DNA of 64,000 nucleotides from Rhizobium phaseoli (lineage in GTDB: Bacteria; Pseudomonadota; Alphaproteobacteria; Rhizobiales; Rhizobiaceae), in assembly GCF_003985125.1 (NCBI RefSeq), contig NZ_ML133565.1:1-64000 (forward strand). The letters run 5' to 3'. The notes below the pieces were generated by a model that saw only the letters and a program-made list of their open reading frames with translations, searched no databases and had not been told where the DNA came from. The translations under genes were made by a program, and so were the position numbers. Positions within the stretch are counted from its first letter, which is position 1, and every line of letters begins with the position of its first letter. This document shows, in pieces, positions 26,317 to 35,921 of the stretch.

Positions 26317-27222
26317 TTACAGGGCAGTACCAGGGCCTCCGAAAAATCGGGCCAAAGTCTCCGCAGTATCTCTTGGATGCTCTTCGGGAAAAAAGTGGCC
26401 GCCCAGCACAGCGCAGCCTTCCACCTTGTCGCTCCACTGACGCCAGAGCGCCAGGGGCCCGCCTTCCGAGGCGTACCACTCAGCCAGCGCACCGGTCGCG
26501 CTCCAGAGCGCCAGCATCGGGCAGTCAATTTTACGATCCGCAATCCGATCTTCTGCATCGTGCTCACGATCGATAGACGCTGCTGCGCGATATTCTTCGC
26601 AAATTGCGTGGACGTGATCCGGATCAGACAGTGCCTGAACATAGGCGCGTTTGACCTCGGGCGGGAAAGCCGTTGCAGAGGAACCCCAACCCTCAAGCGC
26701 CTGGTCAATAACAGCCTCGGGCGCGCCGACAATGAGCCGCTCCGGCAATGGCGGCGACTGCGCGAGCAGGCTCCAAGGCCAGAATGCCAGAGCGAAACGG
26801 TCGTCCGCACGGTTCCATGAGTCGTCAGTCGGGACAATATCGAGAACTGCCAACTTTTCGATCAGACCTGAATGATCGAGCGCCATTCGATAGGCCACAC
26901 GGCCGCCGCGGTCATGGCCGCAGACCATGAAGTGGCCAAATCCGACTTTTGCCATCAGCTCGATCATGTCTTTGGCCATCGCACGCTTCGAATAGGCCAA
27001 GGGGTCGGAAACAGTCGAAGGACAGCTGCTGGCACCATAGCCCCTCAGGTCGGCGCAGACGACTGTGAATCTGGACGCCAGCAATCGAGCGATGTCTCGC
27101 CACATGAGGTGTGTTTCGGGAAAGCCGTGCAAGAGCAGCAATGGAGGGCCATTGCCGGTGACCGTGGCGAATATCGACGCGTCGGACAGTGCGAACAGTT
27201 CTCCATGTACCCGATCCGGCAT
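26317..27222 (-). CDS. Alpha/beta hydrolase, haloacetate dehalogenase-like
   Basis: 301 residues. PPLLLLHGFPETHLMWRDIA forms the oxyanion region, CADLRGYGASS the next strand, and VCGHDRGGRVAYRMALDH carries the nucleophile in GHDRGG (aspartate instead of serine), which is typical of fluoroacetate/haloacetate dehalogenases and epoxide hydrolases. GGHFFPEEHP gives the catalytic histidine. The nucleophile and length fit the DehH1-like branch best, but the substrate cannot be read from sequence. It stands alone, with no transporter beside it. Confidence 0.8.
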   Translation of the reverse strand: MPDRVHGELFALSDASIFATVTGNGPPLLLLHGFPETHLMWRDIARLLASRFTVVCADLRGYGASSCPSTVSDPLAYSKRAMAKDMIELMAKVGFGHFMVCGHDRGGRVAYRMALDHSGLIEKLAVLDIVPTDDSWNRADDRFALAFWPWSLLAQSPPLPERLIVGAPEAVIDQALEGWGSSATAFPPEVKRAYVQALSDPDHVHAICEEYRAAASIDREHDAEDRIADRKIDCPMLALWSATGALAEWYASEGGPLALWRQWSDKVEGCAVLGGHFFPEEHPRDTAETLARFFGGPGTAL

Positions 27223-27601
27223 TTGTCAGCCTCGTGCGCTGCGGTTGAGCCCGCTCGCGTTGATTGCGGACGTGATGACGGGTGAACGTCCTGCCCGCGG
27301 CAGAGTTGCAAAGAACTCGGACCGCCAGATGAGCGGTTACGCGCGGAGTGCGACCAGCGAACGGCGCGCAGGCTTATATTAAGGGTGAAACTGACACCTA
27401 GGCAGGGTGTGATAGATGGGCCGCAGGTTCAACTCCCTTCAACTGCAGCCATTTGAAGATCGACGGTTCCCCCACCGAAGCGATGCGTGATGAGTGGAGT
27501 GATAGCGAATGCTGCTGCTGAATTGGTTCAGAGACCTTGTGCGGTGGCCACATACCCACATACGTGCTAATGTAGGTTTTCTCAGTTCAGGGAGTAGTTC
27601 G
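27223..27601. other. Gene-free stretch before the toxin-antitoxin pair
   Basis: No gene was identified. The last 60 bases contain CACATACGTGCTAATGTAG just before the antitoxin ribosome binding site; its imperfect ACATA/TAATGT symmetry could be an autoregulatory operator, as is usual for such pairs. This is a weak call. Confidence 0.35.
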
Positions 27602-27853
27602 ATGAGCCGATTGACGATCGACATAACGGACCAGCAACATCAGACCCTGAAGGCGCTGGCAGCTTTGCAGGGCAAGACAATCAAACAGTATGCACTCGAG
27701 CGCCTATTTCCTGGCGACACAGATGGAGATCGGGCCTGGCAGGAGCTGAAAACGTTGATGAACACGCGCATCAAGGACGGGCTCGCGGGAAAACTATCGA
27801 CCAAAACCGTAGGCGACATCCTCGATGAGGAGATTGCCGAGGATCGTGCTTGA
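27602..27853 (+). CDS. Antitoxin of a ParDE/RelBE-like pair
   Basis: 83 residues from ATG 27602. The N-terminus SRLTIDITDQQHQTLKALAA resembles ribbon-helix-helix antitoxins, with a strand followed by two helices. The C-terminal half (TKTVGDILDEEIAEDRA) is acidic, as expected for toxin-binding tails. A longer frame to 27509 is open but lacks this fit. The stop overlaps the toxin start, so the two are translated together. Confidence 0.75.
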   Translation: MSRLTIDITDQQHQTLKALAALQGKTIKQYALERLFPGDTDGDRAWQELKTLMNTRIKDGLAGKLSTKTVGDILDEEIAEDRA

Positions 27854-28161
27854 CAGCCTACATCCTTACGGCAGACGCGGAATCCGATCTACGTTCTGTA
27901 ATCCGCTACACGCGGGCGCAATGGGGTACTGCTCAGGTGCGCCGCTACGTCTCAGCTTTGGAGCGAGGTATTGCAAATCTCGCTGAAGGCAAGGGTCCGT
28001 TCAAGGATATGAGCGCGCTTCATCCGGCATTACGAATGGCGCGGTGCGAACATCACTACGTCTTTTGTCTGCCTCGCGAGGGTGCGCCCGCTTTGATCGT
28101 AGCGATCTTTCATGAGCGGATGGATCTCATGAAGCGTTTGGCTGGTCGTCTGGACGAATGA
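27850..28161 (+). CDS. ParE/RelE-family toxin
   Basis: 103 residues. AYILTADAESDLRSVIRYTR, AQVRRYVSALERGIANLAEG, MARCEHHYVFC and VAIFHERMDLMKRL follow the ParE/RelE fold. The start is TTG at 27850, overlapping the antitoxin stop (TTGA). ParE-type toxins act on gyrase and RelE-type on translating mRNA; the sequence fits ParE better, but this is not decisive. Confidence 0.8.
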   Translation: MTAYILTADAESDLRSVIRYTRAQWGTAQVRRYVSALERGIANLAEGKGPFKDMSALHPALRMARCEHHYVFCLPREGAPALIVAIFHERMDLMKRLAGRLDE

Positions 28162-28689
28162 TCTTTGGACGAAGGTGAGATTGCGCAGTGCTGGCAGGTG
28201 CTGCCGATAAAGCGGCACCCCTTCGCATCGCCAATTTTTTTCGCGTCAAGAGCCCACACCTAATTCTAACGACGCGCTCTGGTTTTGCTGCGGCTCCCAC
28301 CGGTAGGCGGTGGTTATGGTCGTCGATGGCTGACCGCAAGTTCAGTAAATTATTGTTATCGCGCACGATCAAAACAGCACGGTCGACGGTTCATATCCCA
28401 TCAAGGCGAAGGTACCCCATGCCTTGATAAAACGCTCCTTTTTCGTGATCTGCATGCGCGGCCCACATTGCGAAAACCGACGAATGCGGCCCGGATGAGC
28501 GGGGCGGCCGTCCGCGTTCCGCTAATCTGGAATCCGACAGGCCCGCGCCAGCGGTCGCACATCGAGACGTTTTCGCTTTGGACACAAAGAACATATCGCA
28601 TTTTCATCAAGTCAGAACAGATCGCGGCAAGAGTACGAAACAACATTGAACCCAGAGAGATATGATGTCGCGGATGGCTTCACCCATTG
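28162..28689. other. Gene-free stretch upstream of kdgD
   Basis: No supported gene. A minus-strand frame ending near 28391 (tail WAAHADHEKGAFYQGMGYLR) could be a decayed gene but matches nothing I can name. Confidence 0.35.
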
Positions 28690-29667
<978 letters not shown>

Positions 29668-29733
29668 GATGTAGAGCCTTTCCACGAAGTGCGAAGCAGT
29701 TTTCCATCCGGAACTGCGCAAAAATAGAAAGTT

Positions 29734-29772
29734 AGAGCGGTTCAGCGCTTCCATCAAAAGCTGGATCGCTCT
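29734..29772. repeat. Imperfect palindrome downstream of kdgD
   Basis: AGAGCGGTTCAGC is mirrored by AGCTGGATCGCTCT with two mismatches around a loop of about 12 bases. Such AGAGCG/CGCTCT hairpins are common between genes in rhizobia. It may also act as a terminator for kdgD, although there is no T run. Confidence 0.5.
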
Positions 29773-29946
29773 GGCACGCGTTCTGGAAGTCTGCGGCAAT
29801 TCCGGAACAGTGACTTCGGTGTCGCGACCCCCGCCGCCGGTTTTGTCGGCTTTTCACATCCACTTGCATGGCGTATCGACGCCCAATAGATCGTCTCGAG
29901 CGCTGTGCATCTTTTCAGACGCGCGGCGCTGGAGCACGTTGAATTG

Positions 29947-29994
29947 CTGCATAATTTCATCCTCAAATCGATTCCGATTTAGGGAATAATGCAG
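29947..29994. repeat. Rhizobial-type dispersed palindromic repeat
   Basis: CTGCATAATTTCATCCTCAA, then ATCG, ATTC and CGATTTAGGGAATAATGCAG, form a long imperfect hairpin. From memory, near-identical CTGCATAAT...CGATT palindromes are dispersed between genes in Rhizobium genomes; that recollection, not a search, is the basis. It lies between the convergent kdgD and dehydrogenase genes. Confidence 0.6.
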
Positions 29995-30020
29995 CGGGCT
30001 GCCCTCGAATTTCCGTCGGA

Positions 30021-31526
30021 TCAGCGCAGGTCGTCGGGCAGTAAGCTCTCCGGCACATTCTGGTACGACACCGGCCTGAGGAACCGTCGGATCGACATAG
30101 TTCCGACAGATGTCGCGCCAAAGTTTGTCGAGGCCGGGTAGGGGCCGCCATGCACCATCGCGTCGCAGATTTCCACGCCGGTCGGATAACCGTTGCAAAG
30201 AATCCGACCGGCCTTTCTTTCCGCTATCAAAAGAAGCTCGCGAGCGACGCCGCAGTCGTCATCGTCAAGATGAACAGTAAAGGTCAATTGACCTTCGAAC
30301 GACCTGGCGACCTCGAGCAAGTCCCGGACATCGGACGCCTCGACGATTATGCCCGACGGTCCGAAAACTTCGGAGTGCAGGGTCGGATTTGCAAGCCAAT
30401 TCCTAGCTTTTGTCCTGAACAGGTACGGCGCCGCAGCCCGATCTGGGCTGATCTGCCCCATTTCTTTCGTCACGCCTTCGGCCGTCTCAAGGGCAGCCGT
30501 TCCATCGCGATACGACCGTGCAATAGAAGCCGTCAGCATCGGAGCCGGGGAAATCTTCTGAAGCTCTTCCGCAGCCGCCTTCACAAAGCTGCCGGCATCG
30601 GTTCCCGCGACGACAATCGCGACACCAGGATTTGTGCAAAACTGACCGACCCCTTGGGAAAGTGAGCCGGCCCAGCCTCGGCCGATATCGGCTGCACGCG
30701 CTTTCGCCGCGCTCGGGAGGACAAACATCGGATTGATGGAGCCGAGTTCGCCGAAGAAGGGAATAGGCTCGGGCCGGGCCATCGCCAGGTCGAAGAGGGA
30801 GCGACCGCCGGCTAGCGAACCTGTGAAACCGACAGCCTTGATCGATGGATGCTGGACCAAGGCGTGGCCGACGGCGCGGTTTCCACCCTGTATGAGGCTG
30901 AAGACGCCAAGCGGCATGCCGCAGCGACCGATCGCTTTCTCGATCGCCTGTGCGACGAGCTCGCCGGTTCCAGGGTGGGCGCTATGTCCCTTGACCACAA
31001 CCGGACAGCCAGCAGCAAGGGCGGCGGCAGTGTCACCTCCCGCCGTCGAGAATGCCAGAGGAAAGTTCGAGGCTCCGAAAACCGCAACCGGTCCCAGCGG
31101 GCGCTGCATCAGACGGATGTCGGGCCGCGGCACAGGTTTTCGATCAGGCAGCGCGATATCGTGACGGCGGTCAAGGTATAAGCCGTCGGCAATGTGATCG
31201 GCAAACAGCCGGAGCTGTCCGGTCGTTCGAGACCGTTCTCCTTCGAGGCGTGCCGGGGGCAGGCCGGTCTCGGCCGAACCGATCGCCGTAATCTGCGAAC
31301 CAATGGCGTCGATCTCTTCCGCAATCGTTCGCAGAAAGCCGGCGCGAGTTCCCCGGGATAAGGCGCTGTAAACCGGGAAGGCCTCGTCCGCCGCTGTAAT
31401 CGCTTCGTGCACGAGTTCAACCGATCCGGCGGAGAATGTGCGATCGTCACCCGTTATCGTATCGGATCGAAACGTTCCACTGCCATCGTTCCAGCGGCCC
31501 GCAATCAAGTGCTTGCCTGTCAGCAT
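30021..31526 (-). CDS. 2,5-dioxovalerate (alpha-ketoglutarate semialdehyde) dehydrogenase
   Basis: About 501 residues of the aldehyde dehydrogenase superfamily. FGASNFPLAFSTAGGDTAAA and CPVVVKGHSAHPGT form the NAD(P)-binding region, FFGELGSINPMFV carries the catalytic glutamate and GVGQFCTNPGVAIV the catalytic cysteine. The SAHPGT and GSINP variants are typical of KGSADH enzymes in sugar-acid pathways. It makes 2-oxoglutarate from the KdgD product. ATG 31526 has AAGGAG 7 bases upstream and is preferred to TTG 31532. It is the last gene of the minus-strand operon. Confidence 0.88.
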   Translation of the reverse strand: MLTGKHLIAGRWNDGSGTFRSDTITGDDRTFSAGSVELVHEAITAADEAFPVYSALSRGTRAGFLRTIAEEIDAIGSQITAIGSAETGLPPARLEGERSRTTGQLRLFADHIADGLYLDRRHDIALPDRKPVPRPDIRLMQRPLGPVAVFGASNFPLAFSTAGGDTAAALAAGCPVVVKGHSAHPGTGELVAQAIEKAIGRCGMPLGVFSLIQGGNRAVGHALVQHPSIKAVGFTGSLAGGRSLFDLAMARPEPIPFFGELGSINPMFVLPSAAKARAADIGRGWAGSLSQGVGQFCTNPGVAIVVAGTDAGSFVKAAAEELQKISPAPMLTASIARSYRDGTAALETAEGVTKEMGQISPDRAAAPYLFRTKARNWLANPTLHSEVFGPSGIIVEASDVRDLLEVARSFEGQLTFTVHLDDDDCGVARELLLIAERKAGRILCNGYPTGVEICDAMVHGGPYPASTNFGATSVGTMSIRRFLRPVSYQNVPESLLPDDLR

Positions 31527-31629
31527 ATCCAATCTCCTTCAGCTCGCGCCTGTCCTTGCCGCTGCCCGTTTCAGAGCTTTCTCAACCGCCCGAACGCATC
31601 CCCTGAGTAGGCAATCTTCATCCCACGAT

Positions 31630-32418
31630 CTACGCCTGTTTTGCGAAGATCCCGCCCTGCAGACGGTTCACCACGTCCTCGCGACTGGGTTGAGGATCTG
31701 CGGCGAAGATATCGTCCTGATAATCGTCGGCACTGTCCTTCGGACGGTAACCGATGTGGGAGGCAAACCGGTTATCCCAGAAAGATGCCCGGTTGTTCGA
31801 CGCACCATAAATGATCGTGTGCCCGACGCGCGGCACGGTGAGGGAGCGTTCGACCAGCTGCCACATGTCGTCGAACGAAAGCCATGTCAGAAGGTGACGG
31901 CGAGTACTCGGCTTCGCCTCACAAGAGCCAATGCGCAGCGAGACCGTTTCAAGCCCATGCTTGTCCCAGAAGAGCTGCGCCAGATTCTCGCCGAAAGCCT
32001 TGGCGACGCCGTAATTCGAGTCGGGCCGTGCAGGGACTCCGGAGTCGATCGTCTGCGTCTGATCGTAGAAACCGATCGCATGCACCGAGCTGGAAAATAC
32101 CACGCGCTTGACGCCTGCCGACCGGGCTGCCTCGTAGAGACTGTGGAAGCCGGCAATGTTGACACGGTGAATAGATTCGAAGTCGGCGTCCTTGGAAATG
32201 CCACCAAAATGCACGATCGCTTCGATATCACGCACAAGGTTCTTCGCGGCGCTGATGTCACCGAGGTCTGCCTGTACCAGTTCCTCGTTGGGAGCAGCAT
32301 CGGCCATCGAAGCGATATCGGTGGAGCGAAGAAATTTGACTTTCGGAGTGAGACGCTTGCGCAGCTCGGTTCCAAGGAGCCCGGCCGCCCCGGTGAGCAG
32401 AATACGATTGTAGATCAT
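31630..32418 (-). CDS. udh: NAD-dependent uronate dehydrogenase
   Basis: 262 residues, short-chain dehydrogenase fold. RILLTGAAGLLGTELRKRL binds NAD, VVFSSSVHAIGFY supplies the catalytic serine and SNYGVAKAFGENLAQ the Y-x-x-x-K pair. RIGSCEAKPSTRRHLLTWLS and YGASNNRASFWDN are characteristic of bacterial uronate dehydrogenases, which oxidise D-galacturonate or D-glucuronate to the aldaro-lactone. The start overlaps the dehydratase stop by 4 bases, so the two genes are coupled. Confidence 0.88.
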   Translation of the reverse strand: MIYNRILLTGAAGLLGTELRKRLTPKVKFLRSTDIASMADAAPNEELVQADLGDISAAKNLVRDIEAIVHFGGISKDADFESIHRVNIAGFHSLYEAARSAGVKRVVFSSSVHAIGFYDQTQTIDSGVPARPDSNYGVAKAFGENLAQLFWDKHGLETVSLRIGSCEAKPSTRRHLLTWLSFDDMWQLVERSLTVPRVGHTIIYGASNNRASFWDNRFASHIGYRPKDSADDYQDDIFAADPQPSREDVVNRLQGGIFAKQA

Positions 32419-33431
32419 TGGGTCGTCTTTCTCTTAAAGGTGGGATTGCCTGCGGTGGCGCCCTCAAGGGCGCTGGTGAATAGAGCCGAACCAACGTTTC
32501 CGCCCGACACGACAACGACGACAGTCTTTCCGCGGAACGAGCTCGATCTGGCTAGGATCGAAGCGAAAGCCGCGGCGCCGCTGGGCTCCGCGATGAGGTT
32601 GAAACTATCGAAGAGCGTTCGGATGGCATTGGTAACATCGATATCCGAGACGGTTTCGAATGACGGTCGCAGGCCTCGGACGATTTTGAACGGCAAAAGT
32701 CCCGGCCTTGGCGACATGAGCCCATCACAAAGTGTGCTCTCACCTGGTTCAAAGTCCTGAAGCTCGCCCGCGGCGATAGACCTTGCGAAATCGTCGAAGC
32801 CTCGCGGTTCGACAGCCACTATTGCGCATTCCGGGAAATCCGCCTTGACGGCTACTCCGCTACCGGCGATCAGACCTCCGCCACTGGCAGGGATGGCGAT
32901 GAAGTCCGGCGTGATGGATCGCGCGTTCAATTGTTCCGCAATCTCAAGCCCGACGGTACCCTGCCCGGCGATGATATCGTCGTGGTCGAAGGGCGGGACG
33001 AAGACGAAGCCTTGCGAGACGAGATCATTCACGCGCAACTGCCGCGTCTCGAAGAAGTCATCCAGGAGCTCGACTGTTGCGCCAAGTGCCCTGGTCCTTT
33101 CAATCTTGCGGGGCGAAGCCGTCTTGGGCATCAGCACGGTGGCCGCCGACCCACAGATCCTTACCGCATAAGCAAGTCCCTGGGCATGATTGCCGGAGGA
33201 ATATCCGACGAAGCTCGATCCTGCGCTGGCGCCGTGACGAAGAAGAAAGTTGAGCGCGCCGCGCGCTTTGAATGAGCCCGTCTTTTGCAAGTTCTCCGGT
33301 TTGACGATCAAGCGTACCCCGAGCTCGTCGTTTAGCGTGACACTTTCCAGGAGAGGAGTCCGGACGACAAATTCCCGAATACGTTCGGCTGCCGCCGCAA
33401 TGTCATCGCGCAAGTTTCCGAAATCGTACAT
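32415..33431 (-). CDS. PLP-dependent threonine/serine dehydratase-like enzyme
   Basis: 338 residues, fold type II. QKTGSFKARGALN carries the PLP lysine, YSSGNHAQGLAYA the substrate loop, PASGGGLIAGSG the phosphate-binding glycines and VVSGGNVG the C-terminal motif. There is no ACT regulatory domain, so it is of the catabolic type. Threonine, serine or hydroxyaspartate could be the substrate. Dehydration gives reactive enamines, which fits the RidA gene at 41012 in the same predicted regulon. It is separated from the upstream oxidase by 12 bases. Confidence 0.82.
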   Translation of the reverse strand: MYDFGNLRDDIAAAAERIREFVVRTPLLESVTLNDELGVRLIVKPENLQKTGSFKARGALNFLLRHGASAGSSFVGYSSGNHAQGLAYAVRICGSAATVLMPKTASPRKIERTRALGATVELLDDFFETRQLRVNDLVSQGFVFVPPFDHDDIIAGQGTVGLEIAEQLNARSITPDFIAIPASGGGLIAGSGVAVKADFPECAIVAVEPRGFDDFARSIAAGELQDFEPGESTLCDGLMSPRPGLLPFKIVRGLRPSFETVSDIDVTNAIRTLFDSFNLIAEPSGAAAFASILARSSSFRGKTVVVVVSGGNVGSALFTSALEGATAGNPTFKRKTTQ

Positions 33432-33443
33432 TTCTGCGCCTCC

Positions 33444-34634
33444 CTAAAGAAAGCGCGCCAAAGTGAAAGCGGAGAGATCGATTTTGCTTTTGCCGTCATG
33501 GATGACCTGGGCAACGGCTTCTCCTATGCCTAGCGAATGCTTGAAGCCATGTCCTGAGCATGCAGAGATTACGATGACCTTGTCCATTTCGGGATGGGCA
33601 TCGATGATAAATCCGTTATCGGGCGTGTTCGTGTAGAAGCAGGTCGCGTTGTTGACCACATCGGGCTTCACGCCGACCATATTCGGCCCGACATGCTTGC
33701 TGTAAAAGTCATCGGACTCCCAGCGTTCGGCCTTGGGACCGATCGTCTCGTGATCGATATCGGGCGTGTCGCGGCTTGCGACCATCTTGACGCCCTCCCG
33801 TGGATCCGTGACCGGGAATCCGGTGAAGTAGTCTTCTAGACGATCCGTCACGAACCAGATGAACACCGGCATCTTCTCGGGCGCGAACGGCGCGAAGTCA
33901 TCTGCATCGTACCAATGGATCGTCTGACGAGTGACGGTGAGAATTCTATCGAAGGGCGCTCCGAGCAAACCTCGGGTCCAGCCACCGGCCGCGACGACCG
34001 CTCTCTTGGCGTGAACAGTTGCATTGTTCGTATGCACGACGACTTTGCCGTCGACCTGCTCGAGTTTTTCAACAACGGTATCCGTCATCACCTCCGCACC
34101 AAGCGCCCTTGCGCCTTTGATCTGGGCATTGATGAGAGCTTCTGGAAGCATGTATCCGGCATTGGGCTCGAGATAGCCGCGATCGGTATCACGGAAGTTC
34201 CTGAACTGGGGATAGCGGGCTCGCAACTGCTCGGCGTTGAGGATTTCATGCTCAACGCCGAACTCCTCGGCCATGGCGATACTGCTGGCTAGAAAATCCT
34301 GCGCCCCGTGAAGCGGTGTGGCTCCCTTCATCGGCGATCCGACAATAAGCGTTCCTGACTTCACAAGGAAAGTCTCACCGAACTCCTTTTCGAGATCTGC
34401 AATGATCTCATGAGAGCGCACAGCAAGGGGAACGTATGCCGGACCTTCGCCGACTGCTTCTCGGGTCACCCGAGTACCGCCGTGGCTGGATCCTTTTGCG
34501 TGTGGAGGAACGAACCGATCTATGCCTAGAACTCGCTCGCCCCGCTTGGCGAGTTGATAGAGCGTAGAAGCTCCCATCGCGCCAAGCCCGATGACGACGA
34601 CATCAGTTTGAATGGTGGACGTATTCCAGGACAT
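33444..34634 (-). CDS. FAD-dependent N-methyl amino acid oxidase (SolA / monomeric sarcosine oxidase family)
   Basis: About 396 residues. TDVVVIGLGAMGASTLYQLA is the FAD-binding fold, SSHGGTRVTREA the typical SHG.sR motif, YLEPNAGYM and AACGWTR-like VVAAGGWTRGLL follow, and SACSGHGFKHS contains the cysteine that binds FAD covalently in this family. Known members oxidise sarcosine, N-methyltryptophan, pipecolate or fructosyl amino acids; the exact substrate cannot be read. ATG 34634, with GGAAG about 9 bases upstream, is preferred over ATG 34652. First gene of the minus-strand operon, preceded by an operator at 34848. Confidence 0.85.
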   Translation of the reverse strand: MSWNTSTIQTDVVVIGLGAMGASTLYQLAKRGERVLGIDRFVPPHAKGSSHGGTRVTREAVGEGPAYVPLAVRSHEIIADLEKEFGETFLVKSGTLIVGSPMKGATPLHGAQDFLASSIAMAEEFGVEHEILNAEQLRARYPQFRNFRDTDRGYLEPNAGYMLPEALINAQIKGARALGAEVMTDTVVEKLEQVDGKVVVHTNNATVHAKRAVVAAGGWTRGLLGAPFDRILTVTRQTIHWYDADDFAPFAPEKMPVFIWFVTDRLEDYFTGFPVTDPREGVKMVASRDTPDIDHETIGPKAERWESDDFYSKHVGPNMVGVKPDVVNNATCFYTNTPDNGFIIDAHPEMDKVIVISACSGHGFKHSLGIGEAVAQVIHDGKSKIDLSAFTLARFL

Positions 34635-34847
34635 AGCTTTGCTTCCGATCATGCTGAGCCGCCATCACACCGGCCGGCGCTTCATTCGCAGATGGCATAA
34701 GGCCTTCGCTCGATCGAAACCTGAGCATGCAACCACGACCGCCGCCCGCAGGGCGTGAATGCGCAGCCGAACCCGGGGCCGCACCATCAGGACAAAATCA
34801 GGCGAGGTCAATTTCACGCCTCGATGTCATCCTATCACAATGCAAAG

Positions 34848-34858
34848 AGATCATATCT
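34848..34858. promoter_or_regulatory. Predicted operator in front of the oxidase-dehydratase-udh-KGSADH operon
   Basis: AGATCATATCT has inverted arms AGAT and ATCT around CAT. It lies at the stop codon of the FadR-type gene and about 210 bases upstream of the oxidase start, so it belongs to the promoter region of the minus-strand catabolic operon. Confidence 0.6.
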
Positions 34859-35616
34859 TATGTAGCGTCGTCAAGCGTATTGTCTTGTTCCTCGGTATTT
34901 TTCCGAGCCTGCACCATCAGCCCCCGGTAACGCATCTGGCTTCTGCCAATGTGATTCTTCATGGCATCACGCGCCGCCTCCACGTCTTGATGCGCGATCG
35001 CCTCGCAGATCGCGTGATGCTCGCCGACCGACTTCTCAAGGTATTGATGGGTTATGAGTGTCCCACGCTTGGCACCCTCCAAAGCACGGCGCGGGAGGAT
35101 GGAAAGGCCCAGCCGGTCAAAGAATTCGATGAAAGCTTCATTGTTTGTCGCTTCCGAAATCGAGCGGTGAAAGGTCCAGTCCGCTTCCTCGGTGGGCACG
35201 TTATCGGCGAGCGCCGCTCGAAACCGGTCTGCCGCTTCCCAAATTTTTGCTTCCTGCGCCCAAGACCTGCGTGCTGCGGCAAGGCCGGCTGCGTGCACCT
35301 CGACCGCCATACGAAGTTCGAGGATATCGAGCATGGAAGCTGAAAAATGCAAATTTCCAACGCCTTGCTGTGAGCTGGCTTCCGGCTCCGCCTTCTGGGA
35401 AACGAACACGCCGACACCGTGTTTGGCTTCCAGCAATCCATCCGCGCGCAGCGCTGCAACCGCCTCTCGGATTACTGTTCGGCTTACCCCGAACTCAAGT
35501 GCCAGCGCCTTTTCCGTCGGTAATTTGTCGCCCACTTTGATGGAGTCGTCGAGGATGCGCTCCCGCAAGGCCTTCTCCGTCTTCAATGTCAGCGTGTTCT
35601 TCTTCGTCGCGCTCAA
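34858..35616 (-). CDS. FadR-family (GntR) transcriptional regulator
   Basis: 252 residues. The N-terminal winged helix reads ILDDSIKVGDKLPTEKALAL, then EFGVSRTVIREAVAALRADG, the standard GntR signature. The C-terminal FCD domain includes ELRMAVEVHAAGLAA, DWTFHRSISEATNN and GEHHAICEAIAHQDVEAA, with the histidines that usually bind a metal and an acidic ligand. The start is TTG at 35616, supported by GGAGG 8-12 bases upstream. Related proteins bind sugar acids, so a uronate-pathway intermediate is a reasonable effector. Predicted sites (GATCATATCT) lie before four units including its own. Confidence 0.9.
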   Translation of the reverse strand: MSATKKNTLTLKTEKALRERILDDSIKVGDKLPTEKALALEFGVSRTVIREAVAALRADGLLEAKHGVGVFVSQKAEPEASSQQGVGNLHFSASMLDILELRMAVEVHAAGLAAARRSWAQEAKIWEAADRFRAALADNVPTEEADWTFHRSISEATNNEAFIEFFDRLGLSILPRRALEGAKRGTLITHQYLEKSVGEHHAICEAIAHQDVEAARDAMKNHIGRSQMRYRGLMVQARKNTEEQDNTLDDAT

Positions 35617-35643
35617 GTGAATGCCTCCAACCTCAAGCCTCGG

Positions 35644-35654
35644 TGATCATATCT
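35644..35654. promoter_or_regulatory. Predicted autoregulatory operator of the FadR-type gene
   Basis: TGATCATATCT lies 28 bases upstream of the TTG start of the regulator gene, and is identical over 11 bases to the site in front of kdgD. Its position suggests negative autoregulation. Confidence 0.6.
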
Positions 35655-35785
35655 TGCTCGGCACATGTTTGCCCTTTCACGTGCCGTATGTCCATCACGA
35701 AGTTGAAACCCTGGATTTCCAACGAAATTTGGCCTTCCGCAGCTGCGGGAAAACAACATAATCACCGACATGCTAAAACAATCTG

Positions 35786-35805
35786 TTGACAAGAGATCAT
35801 ATCTC
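35786..35805 (+). promoter_or_regulatory. Predicted promoter and operator of the hydantoinase operon
   Basis: TTGACA at 35786-35791 is followed two bases later by AGATCATATCT (35794-35804); including flanks the palindrome is GAGAT-CAT-ATCTC. The operator would overlap the promoter spacer, as expected for a repressor. I cannot pick a clear -10 box. The first gene starts at 35922. Confidence 0.6.
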
Positions 35806-35921
35806 TATCAGGCTACAAGTACGATCTTGACCGCCAAGCCGGCTTTAGGCCGCAGATGAAAAAAGGGAACGAGCGGGCGGACGTGAATCACAATGGGTTC
35901 CCGAAGATAGGGCATAGATAG

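Noticed and set aside
27421..27438. A GGTTCAACTCCC sequence resembling a tRNA T-loop
   Set aside because: The flanking bases do not form a five-base T stem, and no acceptor, D or anticodon stems can be drawn upstream.
31438..32760. Plus-strand 440-codon frame
   Set aside because: It runs antisense to udh and the PLP dehydratase, which have clear family motifs, and shows no motif itself.
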